A stretch of 16,552 nt of DNA from the NCBI GenBank assembly GCA_026400595.1, contig JAPLOT010000257.1:1-16552 (forward strand), read 5' to 3'. Below the pieces are notes generated by a model that was not told the origin of the DNA, ran no database searches, and worked only from the letters and a program-made list of their open reading frames with translations. Every line of letters begins with the position of its first letter. The stretch's first letter is position 1. The stretch comes from Alphaproteobacteria bacterium (GTDB lineage Bacteria; Pseudomonadota; Alphaproteobacteria; Rhizobiales; Aestuariivirgaceae). Position numbers and translations under genes: made by a program. Positions 7,380-14,357 of the stretch are shown in pieces.

Positions 7380-8166
7380 CGCCGTCGGAGCGCAGGGCCA
7401 GTTGCTGGACGGTCTCGCGGATGATGCGAAGCTGGCCGGGCGCGGACAGGCGGTGGTCTCCTGCCTTGATGACGGTGAGAGTGATGTCCGGGCCGCGCAG
7501 GGCCTCATAGACCTTGAGCGCATGGGTGAGCGGCACATCGGGGTCGGCGTCGCCCTGGAGGATTCGCACCGGGCAGTCGCAGTCCATGCCCTGTTTGAGC
7601 AGAAGGTGCCGGCGGCCATCCGCGATCAGCCCTGCCGTGATCGGATAGGGGTCGCCGTACTGCGAGGGCTGCAGCCACACGCCTTTTTCGGCCAGATCCG
7701 CCCGGGCTGACGGCCCGAAGCTGTCCCACATGAGATCGGCCGTCATGTCGGCCGCGGGTGCTACCAGCACAAGTCCGGCAATGCGCCGCGCGGCGCGGGG
7801 ATCATGCGTCAGCAGCCAGCGGTAGAGCAGCAGCGCGATCCAGCCGCCCATGCTCGATCCGATCACGATGCGCCGGCCGGCCGTGTGGTTGCGGAACATG
7901 TGCAGGGACTGATCGAGCCAGGCCGAGATCGTGCCGTCGGTGAAGGCGCCGCCCGATTCGCCATGGCCCGAATAGTCGAAGCGCAGCGACGGCCGGCGTG
8001 AATCGCGGGCCAGGCCCGCAAGGCTCTCGGCCTTGCTGCCGGTCATCTCCGACATGAAGCCGCCGAGCCAGAAGAAACCGCAGCGCGCCATGTCGTCGCC
8101 GCTGCCATCCTCCCGGTAGGCCAGCCGCAGCCCGTCGCCAAAACTGTCAAACTGTGCGCCGCTCAT
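7369..8166 (-). CDS. Alpha/beta hydrolase, ABHD10-like
   Basis: This 265-residue cytosolic hydrolase has an intact catalytic triad: nucleophile Ser105 in GSSMGG (residues 103-108), acid Asp208 in GDADPDVP and His238 in AGDHRLS. The oxyanion-side loop is FWLGGFMSEMTGSKAESL and strand 4 reads LRFDYSGHGESGG. The GGFxSxMxGxKA pattern and overall layout resemble human ABHD10, a mitochondrial acyl-protein thioesterase, and its many alphaproteobacterial relatives, so a thioesterase or carboxylesterase role is reasonable but inferred. The start at 8166 has GGAG 8 nt upstream. The longer open frame to 8526 runs into the divergent adaptor gene and has no family match. The gene is convergent with the SDR gene (11-bp overlap). 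Confidence 0.85.
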   Translation of the reverse strand: MSGAQFDSFGDGLRLAYREDGSGDDMARCGFFWLGGFMSEMTGSKAESLAGLARDSRRPSLRFDYSGHGESGGAFTDGTISAWLDQSLHMFRNHTAGRRIVIGSSMGGWIALLLYRWLLTHDPRAARRIAGLVLVAPAADMTADLMWDSFGPSARADLAEKGVWLQPSQYGDPYPITAGLIADGRRHLLLKQGMDCDCPVRILQGDADPDVPLTHALKVYEALRGPDITLTVIKAGDHRLSAPGQLRIIRETVQQLALRSDGVSL

Positions 8167-8271
8167 TGAAAAAACTCCATGCACGCGCCACATTACAATG
8201 ATGTTGAGCGCCGGAAACCGCCAGATGCCGCGTCTCTCGGAAATGCCCCTTTCTGGTGTAAACTTCCTCCT

Positions 8272-9549
8272 ATGAACATACAGAATGTCCCAAGTGAAGA
8301 GCAAATTGCTGCTGTGCTCGGCCTGGACAGCAAGAGCCGGAGGCGGGTCTGGCTGAAACGGGCCATCTGGCTCGGCGTCCTTGCAGCTGTGCTCACAGCG
8401 GCCGTGTGGTGGTACCTCCAGAATGGTGGCAGCGCGGCCACCATCAGCTATCAGACGACGCCCGCAGCTCGGGCCGACTTGATCATCGAGGTACAGGCAA
8501 CAGGGACCATCCAGCCTACGACCCAAGTCGATGTCTCGAGCGAGATGTCGGGCGTTATCCGCACGGTCAACGTCGACAACAACAGCCTTGTCCAGAAAGG
8601 CGAAGTACTGGCCCGGCTCGACACGGTGAAACTCACCGCTCAGCTGGCGCGGTCCCGGGCCTCGCTGGCGGCATCAGAGGCGCGGCTCCTGGAAACGAAG
8701 GCAACCCGCGAAGAACGACGTCTTGCCCTTGAGCGCGCCGAAGCACTCCACAAGAAGGGCGTGTCCGCCATCCAGGACCTCGACGCGGCCAGGGCCAACT
8801 TCGCCCGCGCCGAGGCCAGCGTGACCGCCGCCGAGGCCGACATCAACGTGGCGAAGGCCGAAGTTGCGCTCGTGGAAACGGACATAAGCAAGGCAAGCAT
8901 CCTGTCGCCGGTCGATGGCATTGTCTTGAAGCGCAGCGCCGAGCCTGGCCAGACCGTGGCGTCCTCGCTTCAGGCTCCGATTCTCTTCACGCTTGCTGAA
9001 GACCTCGCGCGCATGCAGGTGGAGGCCGACATCGACGAAGCCGATATAGGTGCTGTGAAGCCAGAGCAGGAGGCGACCTTCACTGTTGACGCCTATCCCG
9101 GCCAGAAGTTCCCTGCGTCGATACAGACCATCGAATACTCGCCAACGACGACGGAGAATGTCGTTACCTACAAGGCGATCCTCACCGTCGACAACAAGGA
9201 CCTGCTGCTGCGGCCCGGCATGACGGCGACGGCAGAGATCGTGACGCAAAGGATCGATCAGGCGCTCACGGTGCCCAACGCGGCGCTGCGCTACCGGCCG
9301 CCGCGGAACGCCGGGAACCAGGGCTTCAGCATCACCAACATCTTCATTCCGCGAATGCCGCGCTTCGAGAAATCAAGCAGCGGCGTCAATGTCGAGGGCC
9401 AGCGCTCCCTGTGGGTGCTCGACAATGGCGTGCCGCGCGAAGTGAAGGTGAAGACCGGCGCCAGCGACGGGCAGAACACGGTAGTCCTGTCGGGCGAGCT
9501 CAAGGCGGGCGACGCCGTCATCACCGGGACGCGCCAGGCCGCGCCGTGA
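8272..9549 (+). CDS. Efflux periplasmic adaptor subunit, MacA/HlyD-like
   Basis: This 425-residue membrane fusion protein links an inner-membrane transporter to an outer-membrane channel. After a 27-residue cytoplasmic head there is one anchor helix (about residues 28-48), not a cleaved signal or lipobox. The biotinyl-lipoyl half-motif QVDVSSEMSGVIRTVNVDNN comes next, then a long alanine- and glutamate-rich coiled-coil hairpin (about 115-205), the second lipoyl half (ILSPVDGIVLKRSAEPGQ), a beta-barrel domain and a membrane-proximal domain. A segment of about 35 residues (about 341-375, rich in Arg, Pro and Phe) interrupts the region between the barrel and WVLDNGVPREVKVKTG. ATG 8272 is used because homology begins at MNIQNVPSEEQIA; it has no good ribosome-binding site. 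The stop overlaps the ATPase GTG by 4 bp. No TolC-like gene is nearby. The substrate is unknown. Confidence 0.9.
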   Translation: MNIQNVPSEEQIAAVLGLDSKSRRRVWLKRAIWLGVLAAVLTAAVWWYLQNGGSAATISYQTTPAARADLIIEVQATGTIQPTTQVDVSSEMSGVIRTVNVDNNSLVQKGEVLARLDTVKLTAQLARSRASLAASEARLLETKATREERRLALERAEALHKKGVSAIQDLDAARANFARAEASVTAAEADINVAKAEVALVETDISKASILSPVDGIVLKRSAEPGQTVASSLQAPILFTLAEDLARMQVEADIDEADIGAVKPEQEATFTVDAYPGQKFPASIQTIEYSPTTTENVVTYKAILTVDNKDLLLRPGMTATAEIVTQRIDQALTVPNAALRYRPPRNAGNQGFSITNIFIPRMPRFEKSSSGVNVEGQRSLWVLDNGVPREVKVKTGASDGQNTVVLSGELKAGDAVITGTRQAAP

Positions 9550-10247
9550 CGGAGCCGCCGCTCATTTCCTTCAGAGGCGTGGCGCGTCACTACGGCGAAG
9601 GGGGCGGCCTGATCCGCGCCCTTGCCGGCGTCGACCTGACAATTTCGCGCGGCGAATTCATCGCCATCATGGGTCCTTCGGGCTCCGGCAAGTCCACCGC
9701 GATGAACATCATCGGCTGCCTCGACCGTTCGACCGCCGGTGTCTACCGGTTCAATGGAGTGGATGTCACCGGGCTGACCCGCGATCAGCGCGCGCTGCTC
9801 CGGCGCAACTACCTTGGCTTCGTGTTCCAAGGCTACAATCTTCTCGCCCGCACAACGGCGATCGAGAACGTCGAGCTGCCCCTGATCTACCGCGGCATGG
9901 GACGGCGCGAGCGACGCGAACGTGCCGTGCACGCCCTGCATCGCGTAGGTCTGGCGGGCCGCGAGCATCATACGCCTGCCGAACTGTCCGGCGGCCAGCA
10001 GCAGCGCGTGGCCATCGCGCGGGCCATCGTCACCGATCCTCTGGTCCTGCTGGCCGACGAGCCGACCGGCAATCTCGATACGTCCCGCAGCCGCGAGATC
10101 ATGCAGCTTCTCACCCAGCTCAACCTGGAGCAGGGCATCACCGTGGTCATGGTGACCCACGAGGCGGACATGGCGGCCTTTGCGGCGCGGACCATCCGGT
10201 TCGTCGACGGCCGGATCGACGCCGATACGCGGCGCGAGGCCGCCTGA
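9546..10247 (+). CDS. ABC transporter ATP-binding protein, MacB/LolD type
   Basis: This 233-residue nucleotide-binding subunit energises the permease encoded next. Visible are Walker A GPSGSGKST (residues about 42-50), Q-loop FVFQGYNLLARTTAIENVELPL, signature LSGGQQQRVAIARAI, Walker B VLLADEPTGNLD and the switch histidine in MVTHEAD. The phrase LADEPTGNLDTSRSREIM is diagnostic of the MacB/LolD/FtsE clade of type VII mechanotransmission transporters. In E. coli MacB the ATPase and permease are fused (about 650 aa); here they are separate genes. The start is GTG at 9546, inside the GTGA overlap with the adaptor stop, and the stop overlaps the permease ATG in TGATG. The frame is open upstream to 9411 but is adaptor coding there. 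Confidence 0.94.
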   Translation: MTEPPLISFRGVARHYGEGGGLIRALAGVDLTISRGEFIAIMGPSGSGKSTAMNIIGCLDRSTAGVYRFNGVDVTGLTRDQRALLRRNYLGFVFQGYNLLARTTAIENVELPLIYRGMGRRERRERAVHALHRVGLAGREHHTPAELSGGQQQRVAIARAIVTDPLVLLADEPTGNLDTSRSREIMQLLTQLNLEQGITVVMVTHEADMAAFAARTIRFVDGRIDADTRREAA

Positions 10248-11455
10248 TGCTGTGGGAAGCGGTCAAGCTCGCCTTCCAGTCGATCCGGCGCAATGCGATG
10301 CGTTCGGTCCTGACCCTGCTCGGCATCGTCATCGGCGTTGCCGCGGTCATCGCCATGGTGACGATCGGATCCGGGACGTCGCAGAAGGTGCAGGACAATC
10401 TCGCAAAGCTGGGCAGCAACATGCTGATCCTGCGGCCGGGCCAGAGCACCTTCGGCCCCGGCGGCGCCACCGAAGCGCGCGCCTTCGACGAGCGCACCGT
10501 GTCCGCGCTGCGGTCCAACCTCACGGGTGTGCGCGCCCTCGCGCCCACCGCCCAGAAGAACGCGAAGGTCGTGTTCGGTGCCCTCAACTACGACACCACC
10601 GTGACCGGGACGGACTCCAGCTACTTCGCCGCACAAGACTGGAGCTTCCGGGAAGGCCGCCCCTTCAGCGACAGCGAGATCCGCTCGGGCGGCTCGGTCT
10701 GCGTGATCGGGTCGACCATCGTGTCCGAGCTCTTCGGCACGCTGGATCCGCTCGGCAGCCGCCTCAGGGTCGGAAGCTTCGCCTGCGACGTGATCGGCGT
10801 GCTCGACAGCAAGGGGCAGTCAGCCTTCGGCACCGACCAGGACAACACGGTGCTCATGCCGCTGCGCACCTTCCACCGGCGGATTGCCGGCAATACCCGC
10901 ATCGGATCGATCAGCATTTCGGTGGCCGAGCGCAATGACATCCCGCGGGTCCAGGCGGAGACCGAAGCGGTGCTGCGGGAAGTGCGGCGCGTCGGTAATG
11001 GCGAGGAGGACGACTTCACCGTTCGCGACATGACGCAGATCGCCAATACCATGGCCATGACCTCCACCCTTCTCACCGGTCTTCTGGGCGCCGTTGCAGC
11101 CGTATCGCTGCTGGTGGGCGGCATCGGCATCATGAACATCATGCTGGTGTCGGTGACCGAGCGGACGCGCGAGATCGGCATCCGCCTGGCCATCGGCGCG
11201 CTGGAGCGCCAGGTGCTCAGCCAGTTCCTGGTCGAGTCCATCGTCTTGGCGCTGTTTGGCGGTATCATCGGCATCATGATTGGCCTCGCGCTCGCCGGCG
11301 CGGCATCGATCCTGATGGATGTGCCCTTCGCCGCCGACATCCGCGTGATCGCGCTGGCCTTCGTCGTCTCTGCGGCCATCGGCGTGGTCTTCGGATACTT
11401 CCCGGCACGGCGCGCGGCGCGCCTCGACCCGATCGAGGCGCTCCGGCACGAATGA
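10247..11455 (+). CDS. ABC transporter permease, MacB/FtsX-like
   Basis: This 402-residue inner-membrane permease has the MacB topology: one helix at about residues 18-43 (LTLLGIVIGVAAVIAMVTIG), a large periplasmic MacB_PCD domain (about 44-265) and three C-terminal helices with the FtsX domain. The coupling motif SVTERTREIGIRLAIGA follows helix 2, and the protein ends FGYFPARRAARLDPIEALRHE, the standard family C-terminus. With the upstream adaptor and ATPase it forms a three-gene unit comparable to MacAB, which exports macrolides, enterotoxin or protoporphyrin in enterobacteria; the cargo here cannot be predicted. The ATG overlaps the ATPase stop by 1 bp. The TGA ends exactly where the opposing lytic transglycosylase gene ends, with no base between them. 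Confidence 0.94.
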   Translation: MLWEAVKLAFQSIRRNAMRSVLTLLGIVIGVAAVIAMVTIGSGTSQKVQDNLAKLGSNMLILRPGQSTFGPGGATEARAFDERTVSALRSNLTGVRALAPTAQKNAKVVFGALNYDTTVTGTDSSYFAAQDWSFREGRPFSDSEIRSGGSVCVIGSTIVSELFGTLDPLGSRLRVGSFACDVIGVLDSKGQSAFGTDQDNTVLMPLRTFHRRIAGNTRIGSISISVAERNDIPRVQAETEAVLREVRRVGNGEEDDFTVRDMTQIANTMAMTSTLLTGLLGAVAAVSLLVGGIGIMNIMLVSVTERTREIGIRLAIGALERQVLSQFLVESIVLALFGGIIGIMIGLALAGAASILMDVPFAADIRVIALAFVVSAAIGVVFGYFPARRAARLDPIEALRHE

Positions 11456-12661
11456 TCAGCCCTGGCGCAAGCGATCCAGGAAGGGACGGGTCGGGTAGGA
11501 ATCCGGCGGCCAGTTGAGCTTGATCTGCATGTCCTTGACGGCGGCACGCGTGGCGCGGCCAAGCTTGCCATCGACTTCGCCGACATCGTAACCCTTGCCG
11601 ACGAGAATGGTCTGAAGCTCCTTGATCTCATCGTAGCTCAGGACCTGCACCTCGGCGCGGCCCGGACTGACCTTGGGTGCTCCGGCGATGCGGGTTGCGA
11701 GATAGGCCGCGGTGGTCGAATAGACCAGCGACTCGTTCCACAGCAGATAGGCCGCCGTGAAGTTCTCATAGGCGAGAAAGGCCGGGCCATCCTTGCCCAT
11801 GGGCAAGAGCAGGGACGCCTGGAAGTTGTCGGCCTTGAGCTTTCCCTCGCGCGCCTTCACGCCCCACTTGGCCCATTGGCTGCGCGGATGCTGGATGGCG
11901 ATGTCGGCCTGGTCCCAGGGCATATCCTTCGGCACGCTGACTTCCTGCAGCCAGGGCTGATTGGGCTGCCAGCCATGTTTGATCAGCAGCGCGGCGGAGG
12001 ATGCCATGGCATCCGGAATGCTGCGCTTCAGATTGCGGTGGCCGTCGCCGTCGAAGTCGACGGCGGTTTCGTTGTATTCCTTGGGGAGAAACTGCGTGTG
12101 GCCGATCTCGCCAGCCCAGGCGCCCACCATGTCCTCGAGTTCGAGATCGCCCTTGTCATAGAGGACCAGCGCGCCGATCAGCTGTTCGCGGAACTTCTCG
12201 GGGCGGCGGCAGTCCCAGGCCAGCGTGGCAAGGGACGGGATGGTCGGAAAGTCGCCCATGACCTGGCCGAAGTCGGTTTCGAGGGCCCAGAAGGAAATCA
12301 GCACGGGGCCTGGCACACCATAGGCCTTCTGCACGGCATCGAAGGTTGCCTTGTGCTTCTTCATCATGGCCTGGCCGGTGGTGATGCGGCGGTCGGAAAC
12401 CATGCGGGCCTGGAACTGCAGGAAGCTCTGCGAGAAGACGCTTTGCGCCCGGTCCTTCTTGATGATGTCCGGCTGGTACTCGACGCCATCGAGCGCCGAA
12501 AGGCCGCGGGCGCCCACGCCGGCCGCCGCCGCTTCTGCCTTGATGCCTTTCAGAAAGGTATTGAACGCCTTGGCGGAGTTGCCGCATTCGGCCGCCTGCG
12601 CAAGGCTCGACATGGCCAGCAGACCGCCAAGTGCCAGCGCTGCAACAGTCGTCTTCTTCAT
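11456..12661 (-). CDS. Lytic murein transglycosylase, MltB family
   Basis: This 401-residue periplasmic enzyme is expected to cleave the MurNAc-GlcNAc bond of peptidoglycan and form 1,6-anhydroMurNAc. A signal peptide covers residues 1-24 (probable cut AQAA|E; no lipobox Cys at the cut). The SLT_2/MltB catalytic domain follows, with the catalytic Glu128 in FWALETDFG, GAWAGEIGHTQFLPKEY (residues 180-196) and DFDGDGHRNL (202-211). A C-terminal peptidoglycan-binding domain spans about 340-397 (LQTILVGKGYDVGEVDGKLG). This soluble MltB type with a C-terminal PG-binding domain is common in alphaproteobacteria. The ATG at 12661 has GGGAG 8 nt upstream. It shares its strand with rmuC, 75 nt upstream, and its stop abuts the MacB-like stop. 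Confidence 0.94.
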   Translation of the reverse strand: MKKTTVAALALGGLLAMSSLAQAAECGNSAKAFNTFLKGIKAEAAAAGVGARGLSALDGVEYQPDIIKKDRAQSVFSQSFLQFQARMVSDRRITTGQAMMKKHKATFDAVQKAYGVPGPVLISFWALETDFGQVMGDFPTIPSLATLAWDCRRPEKFREQLIGALVLYDKGDLELEDMVGAWAGEIGHTQFLPKEYNETAVDFDGDGHRNLKRSIPDAMASSAALLIKHGWQPNQPWLQEVSVPKDMPWDQADIAIQHPRSQWAKWGVKAREGKLKADNFQASLLLPMGKDGPAFLAYENFTAAYLLWNESLVYSTTAAYLATRIAGAPKVSPGRAEVQVLSYDEIKELQTILVGKGYDVGEVDGKLGRATRAAVKDMQIKLNWPPDSYPTRPFLDRLRQG

Positions 12662-12736
12662 GTGTGGACTCCCAATGGAATATGCCGTTTTGTCAATTCG
12701 ATAGGTGCGATGTTGGTCAAATTGATGGCCACGCCA

Positions 12737-13810
12737 TCAGCCTCGTTCGACCAGCCTCGGCTTCGGTGCCTCGGCAATGGCGGCGGGTTCGGTCAGGTCG
12801 AGGCTTTCGATGCGGAGACCGCGCTTGGTGACGCGATCCGCCGAGATGCCAAGCTTCTCGAGATCGGCATTGGCCATGCCGAAGTGGCGCTGCAGATCGG
12901 CGACACGGTCCTTGAGCCGGTTCACGTCCTCGAGCATGCGGGTCACCTCGATCTGGATCAGCCCCGCCTGCTCGCGCATGCGGGCGTCCTTGAAGATGGC
13001 CTGCATGGTCTGGATCAACAGCATCAGCACATTGGGCGAGGCGATGATGACCCGCGCCCGGTGAGCCTTCTGGATCACATCCTCGAAGCGCTCGTAGAGC
13101 TCGGCGTAGACAGCCTCGGATGGCACGAACATGATCGCCGATTCATGGGTTTCGCCGGCGATCAGATATTTGCTGGAAATGTCCTTCACATGGCGCAGCA
13201 CATCGGAGCGCAACTGGGATTCCGCGGCCTTGATGTCGCTGTCGCCCTTCGCCGTCTTCAGGGCATTGAAGGCCTCCAGCGGAAACTTCGCGTCGATCAC
13301 CAGACGCAGCGCCGAATCCGGAAGGGCCTCCATGCGGCCCTGCCCATAGGCGCCGCGCGCCTGCTTGTTGGCCAGGATGTCCTTCAGCGTCACCATTTCG
13401 CTCGACAGGGCGGTGAGGTTCTTCTGCGCCGAGTCGATGACCGCCAGCCGCTCGTTCAGCTGCGACAGGGACTGGCTGGTCCGCTCGGTCTGGTCATGCA
13501 GGCTGGCGCCCAGACGGTGCGACACCTGATTGAGGCGCTCGTCGAGCGTCCGGGCAAGATGAATCTGGGTGCCTTGGGCCTGTTCGGCAAAGCCGCGCAG
13601 CGTGCCCGAGAGTTCGGCCAGGCGGTATTCGAGATCGGCGGTGCGGCGCATGGCATCGATGGCTTCGCCGCGGCGTGACGCCTGGGCCCGCCAGGCGAGG
13701 ATCACGGCCGCAATCAAGAGAACCAGCGCCAGCCCGCCCGCACCCAGCAGAAGCTCCAGCAAGGTCACGGGACGCTGCCCGACCTGGATCACGATGTCAT
13801 CGAGTTGCAT
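12737..13810 (-). CDS. rmuC: DNA recombination protein RmuC
   Basis: RmuC proteins limit DNA rearrangements at inverted repeats in E. coli; a nuclease role is proposed. The 357-residue product has an N-terminal membrane anchor (about residues 17-41, LLELLLGAGGLALVLLIAAVILAW), a long coiled coil (about 45-130) and the conserved RmuC core, with ALRLVIDAKFPLEAF, SKYLIAGETHESAIMFVPSEAVYAELYE, RARVIIASPNVLMLLIQTMQAI and a final helical segment. The length is a little short for the family because the coiled coil is modest. It starts at ATG 13810. A TAGACT hexamer about 12 nt upstream might be a -10 box. Just after the stop, GATGGC and GCCATC form a small stem (12724-12738 region), too weak to call a terminator. 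No other recombination genes are adjacent. Confidence 0.93.
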   Translation of the reverse strand: MQLDDIVIQVGQRPVTLLELLLGAGGLALVLLIAAVILAWRAQASRRGEAIDAMRRTADLEYRLAELSGTLRGFAEQAQGTQIHLARTLDERLNQVSHRLGASLHDQTERTSQSLSQLNERLAVIDSAQKNLTALSSEMVTLKDILANKQARGAYGQGRMEALPDSALRLVIDAKFPLEAFNALKTAKGDSDIKAAESQLRSDVLRHVKDISSKYLIAGETHESAIMFVPSEAVYAELYERFEDVIQKAHRARVIIASPNVLMLLIQTMQAIFKDARMREQAGLIQIEVTRMLEDVNRLKDRVADLQRHFGMANADLEKLGISADRVTKRGLRIESLDLTEPAAIAEAPKPRLVERG

Positions 13811-13844
13811 CGGAAGAGTCTAGCCTGATTCGGCCAAAACAAGT

Positions 13845-13877
13845 GGCCCGTCCCCTCCGGATAGGAGAGGACGGGCC
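13845..13877 (-). terminator. GC-rich hairpin, probable intrinsic terminator or sRNA 3' end
   Basis: Arms of 14 nt (13845-13858 and 13864-13877) pair with one imperfect position around a 5-nt loop. On the minus strand the stem is followed by ACTTGTTTT, a short T-rich run. On the plus strand the following bases (CTTGAACC) are not T-rich. It lies 35 nt upstream of the rmuC start, so it would stop transcription arriving from the right and force rmuC to use a promoter within 13811-13844. Confidence 0.5.
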
Positions 13878-13990
13878 CTTGAACCGCGCGGCTCGGGACG
13901 GCGACAGGAGCCGCTCGGTTCAATTCTCGTGTCTGATGGGATTCGGGGCCTGCACTGCAGCCTGCCACCTACTTTATCAATCCCCCTCAA
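13845..13990 (-). ncRNA. Candidate structured small RNA (hypothetical)
   Basis: No open frame of note covers this stretch, but three nested or tandem foldable elements do. These are the terminator-like stem at 13845-13877, a second stem with 14-nt arms at 13881-13894 and 13908-13921 (one mismatch, 13-nt loop) only 3 nt away, and a possible enclosing helix GGGATT (13938-13943) with AATCCC (13979-13984). Because the only T-run follows the first stem on the minus strand, a minus-strand RNA ending near 13840 fits best. I do not recognise a known RNA family and see no convincing promoter, so the existence of a transcript is an inference. Confidence 0.3.
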
Positions 13991-14064
13991 CTCGAAGCAG
14001 AGCGTGCCTTTCGATCATGGCTCATTCGCGGGCAGACTGGGGCAATTTCAAGACAGCCAGACGC

Positions 14065-14099
14065 AAAGCGGCCGCCACGGTGGTGCCGGGCGGCCGCTT
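14065..14099 (-). terminator. Rho-independent terminator of the small gene at 14118-14252
   Basis: Perfect 11-nt inverted arms, AAGCGGCCGCC (14066-14076) and GGCGGCCGCTT (14089-14099), enclose a 12-nt loop. On the minus strand the stem runs straight into TTTGCGTCT. It begins 19 nt after the stop codon of the small open frame on the same strand. The U-tract is short, but the stem is very strong. Confidence 0.65.
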
Positions 14100-14117
14100 G
14101 TGCAGATGCGGAACGGA

Positions 14118-14252
14118 TCAGCGGCGGCGGTCGGGATTGAGACGGCCGGGCATCAGTGACCGTTCGACGTGGTCATTGCGCTGCGTGAAGAACATCGAGA
14201 CGCCACGGCTGAGACCGTCGGCGAAATCCCGGAATGCGTTGAAGATGATCAT
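14118..14252 (-). CDS. Small hypothetical protein, 44 aa
   Basis: This short open frame starts at ATG 14252 and ends at TGA 14118. The predicted protein begins MIIFNAFRDFADGLSRGV, continues SMFFTQRNDHVERSL and ends MPGRLNPDRRR. The first half could form an amphipathic helix (I, F, F, F, L, V against R, D, D, R); the second half is polar and basic. It has no signal peptide and no cysteines, and I recognise no family; it is not the alphaproteobacterial DUF1127 type. Evidence that it is real: AAGG 8 nt before the ATG, third codon positions mostly C or G as in its neighbours, its own promoter with a 17-nt spacer upstream and a strong hairpin downstream. It stands alone between rmuC and proline iminopeptidase on their strand. 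The function is unknown. A leader peptide or small regulator would fit the size, but nothing shows which. Confidence 0.62.
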   Translation of the reverse strand: MIIFNAFRDFADGLSRGVSMFFTQRNDHVERSLMPGRLNPDRRR

Positions 14253-14323
14253 TTTGGTTGCCTTTGGATGGGTCGAGGAAGTGCTTTTTCTTGACCACCC
14301 ATATGGGCCTTGATTGTGAATAT

Positions 14324-14352
14324 ATTGTAGCTTCGGGACGCTAGGCTACCAA
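14324..14352 (-). promoter_or_regulatory. Sigma70-like promoter of the small gene
   Basis: On the minus strand TTGGTA (14347-14352) and TACAAT (14324-14329, one base from consensus) are separated by exactly 17 nt in a locally AT-rich patch. Initiation near 14317 would give a leader of about 65 nt before ATG 14252. It sits right after the proline iminopeptidase stop (14358), so the small gene has its own start signal and is not merely a tail of that transcript. Confidence 0.55.
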
Positions 14353-14357
14353 GGCCG

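Noticed and set aside
12662..12736. TTGACC and TTGACA hexamers upstream of the MltB-type gene as promoter -35 boxes
   Set aside because: No acceptable -10 box lies 16-18 nt downstream of either, so no promoter could be supported.
12724..12738. GATGGC/GCCATC stem at the end of rmuC as a terminator
   Set aside because: It has only 6 bp with a 3-nt loop and no following T-run, and it overlaps the stop codon.
11876..13678. A 600-codon plus-strand open frame
   Set aside because: It lies antisense to the MltB-type gene and rmuC, both with complete motifs. Long antisense frames are expected at this GC content.
13980..14030. Very short minus-strand frames (12-13 codons, ATGAGCCAT... and ATGATCGAA...) as leader peptides
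   Set aside because: They have no ribosome-binding site, no promoter and no attenuator-like residue bias.
13675..14313. A 212-codon plus-strand open frame over the intergenic region
   Set aside because: It starts inside rmuC, runs through two strong hairpins and the small minus-strand gene, and shows no domain-like sequence.
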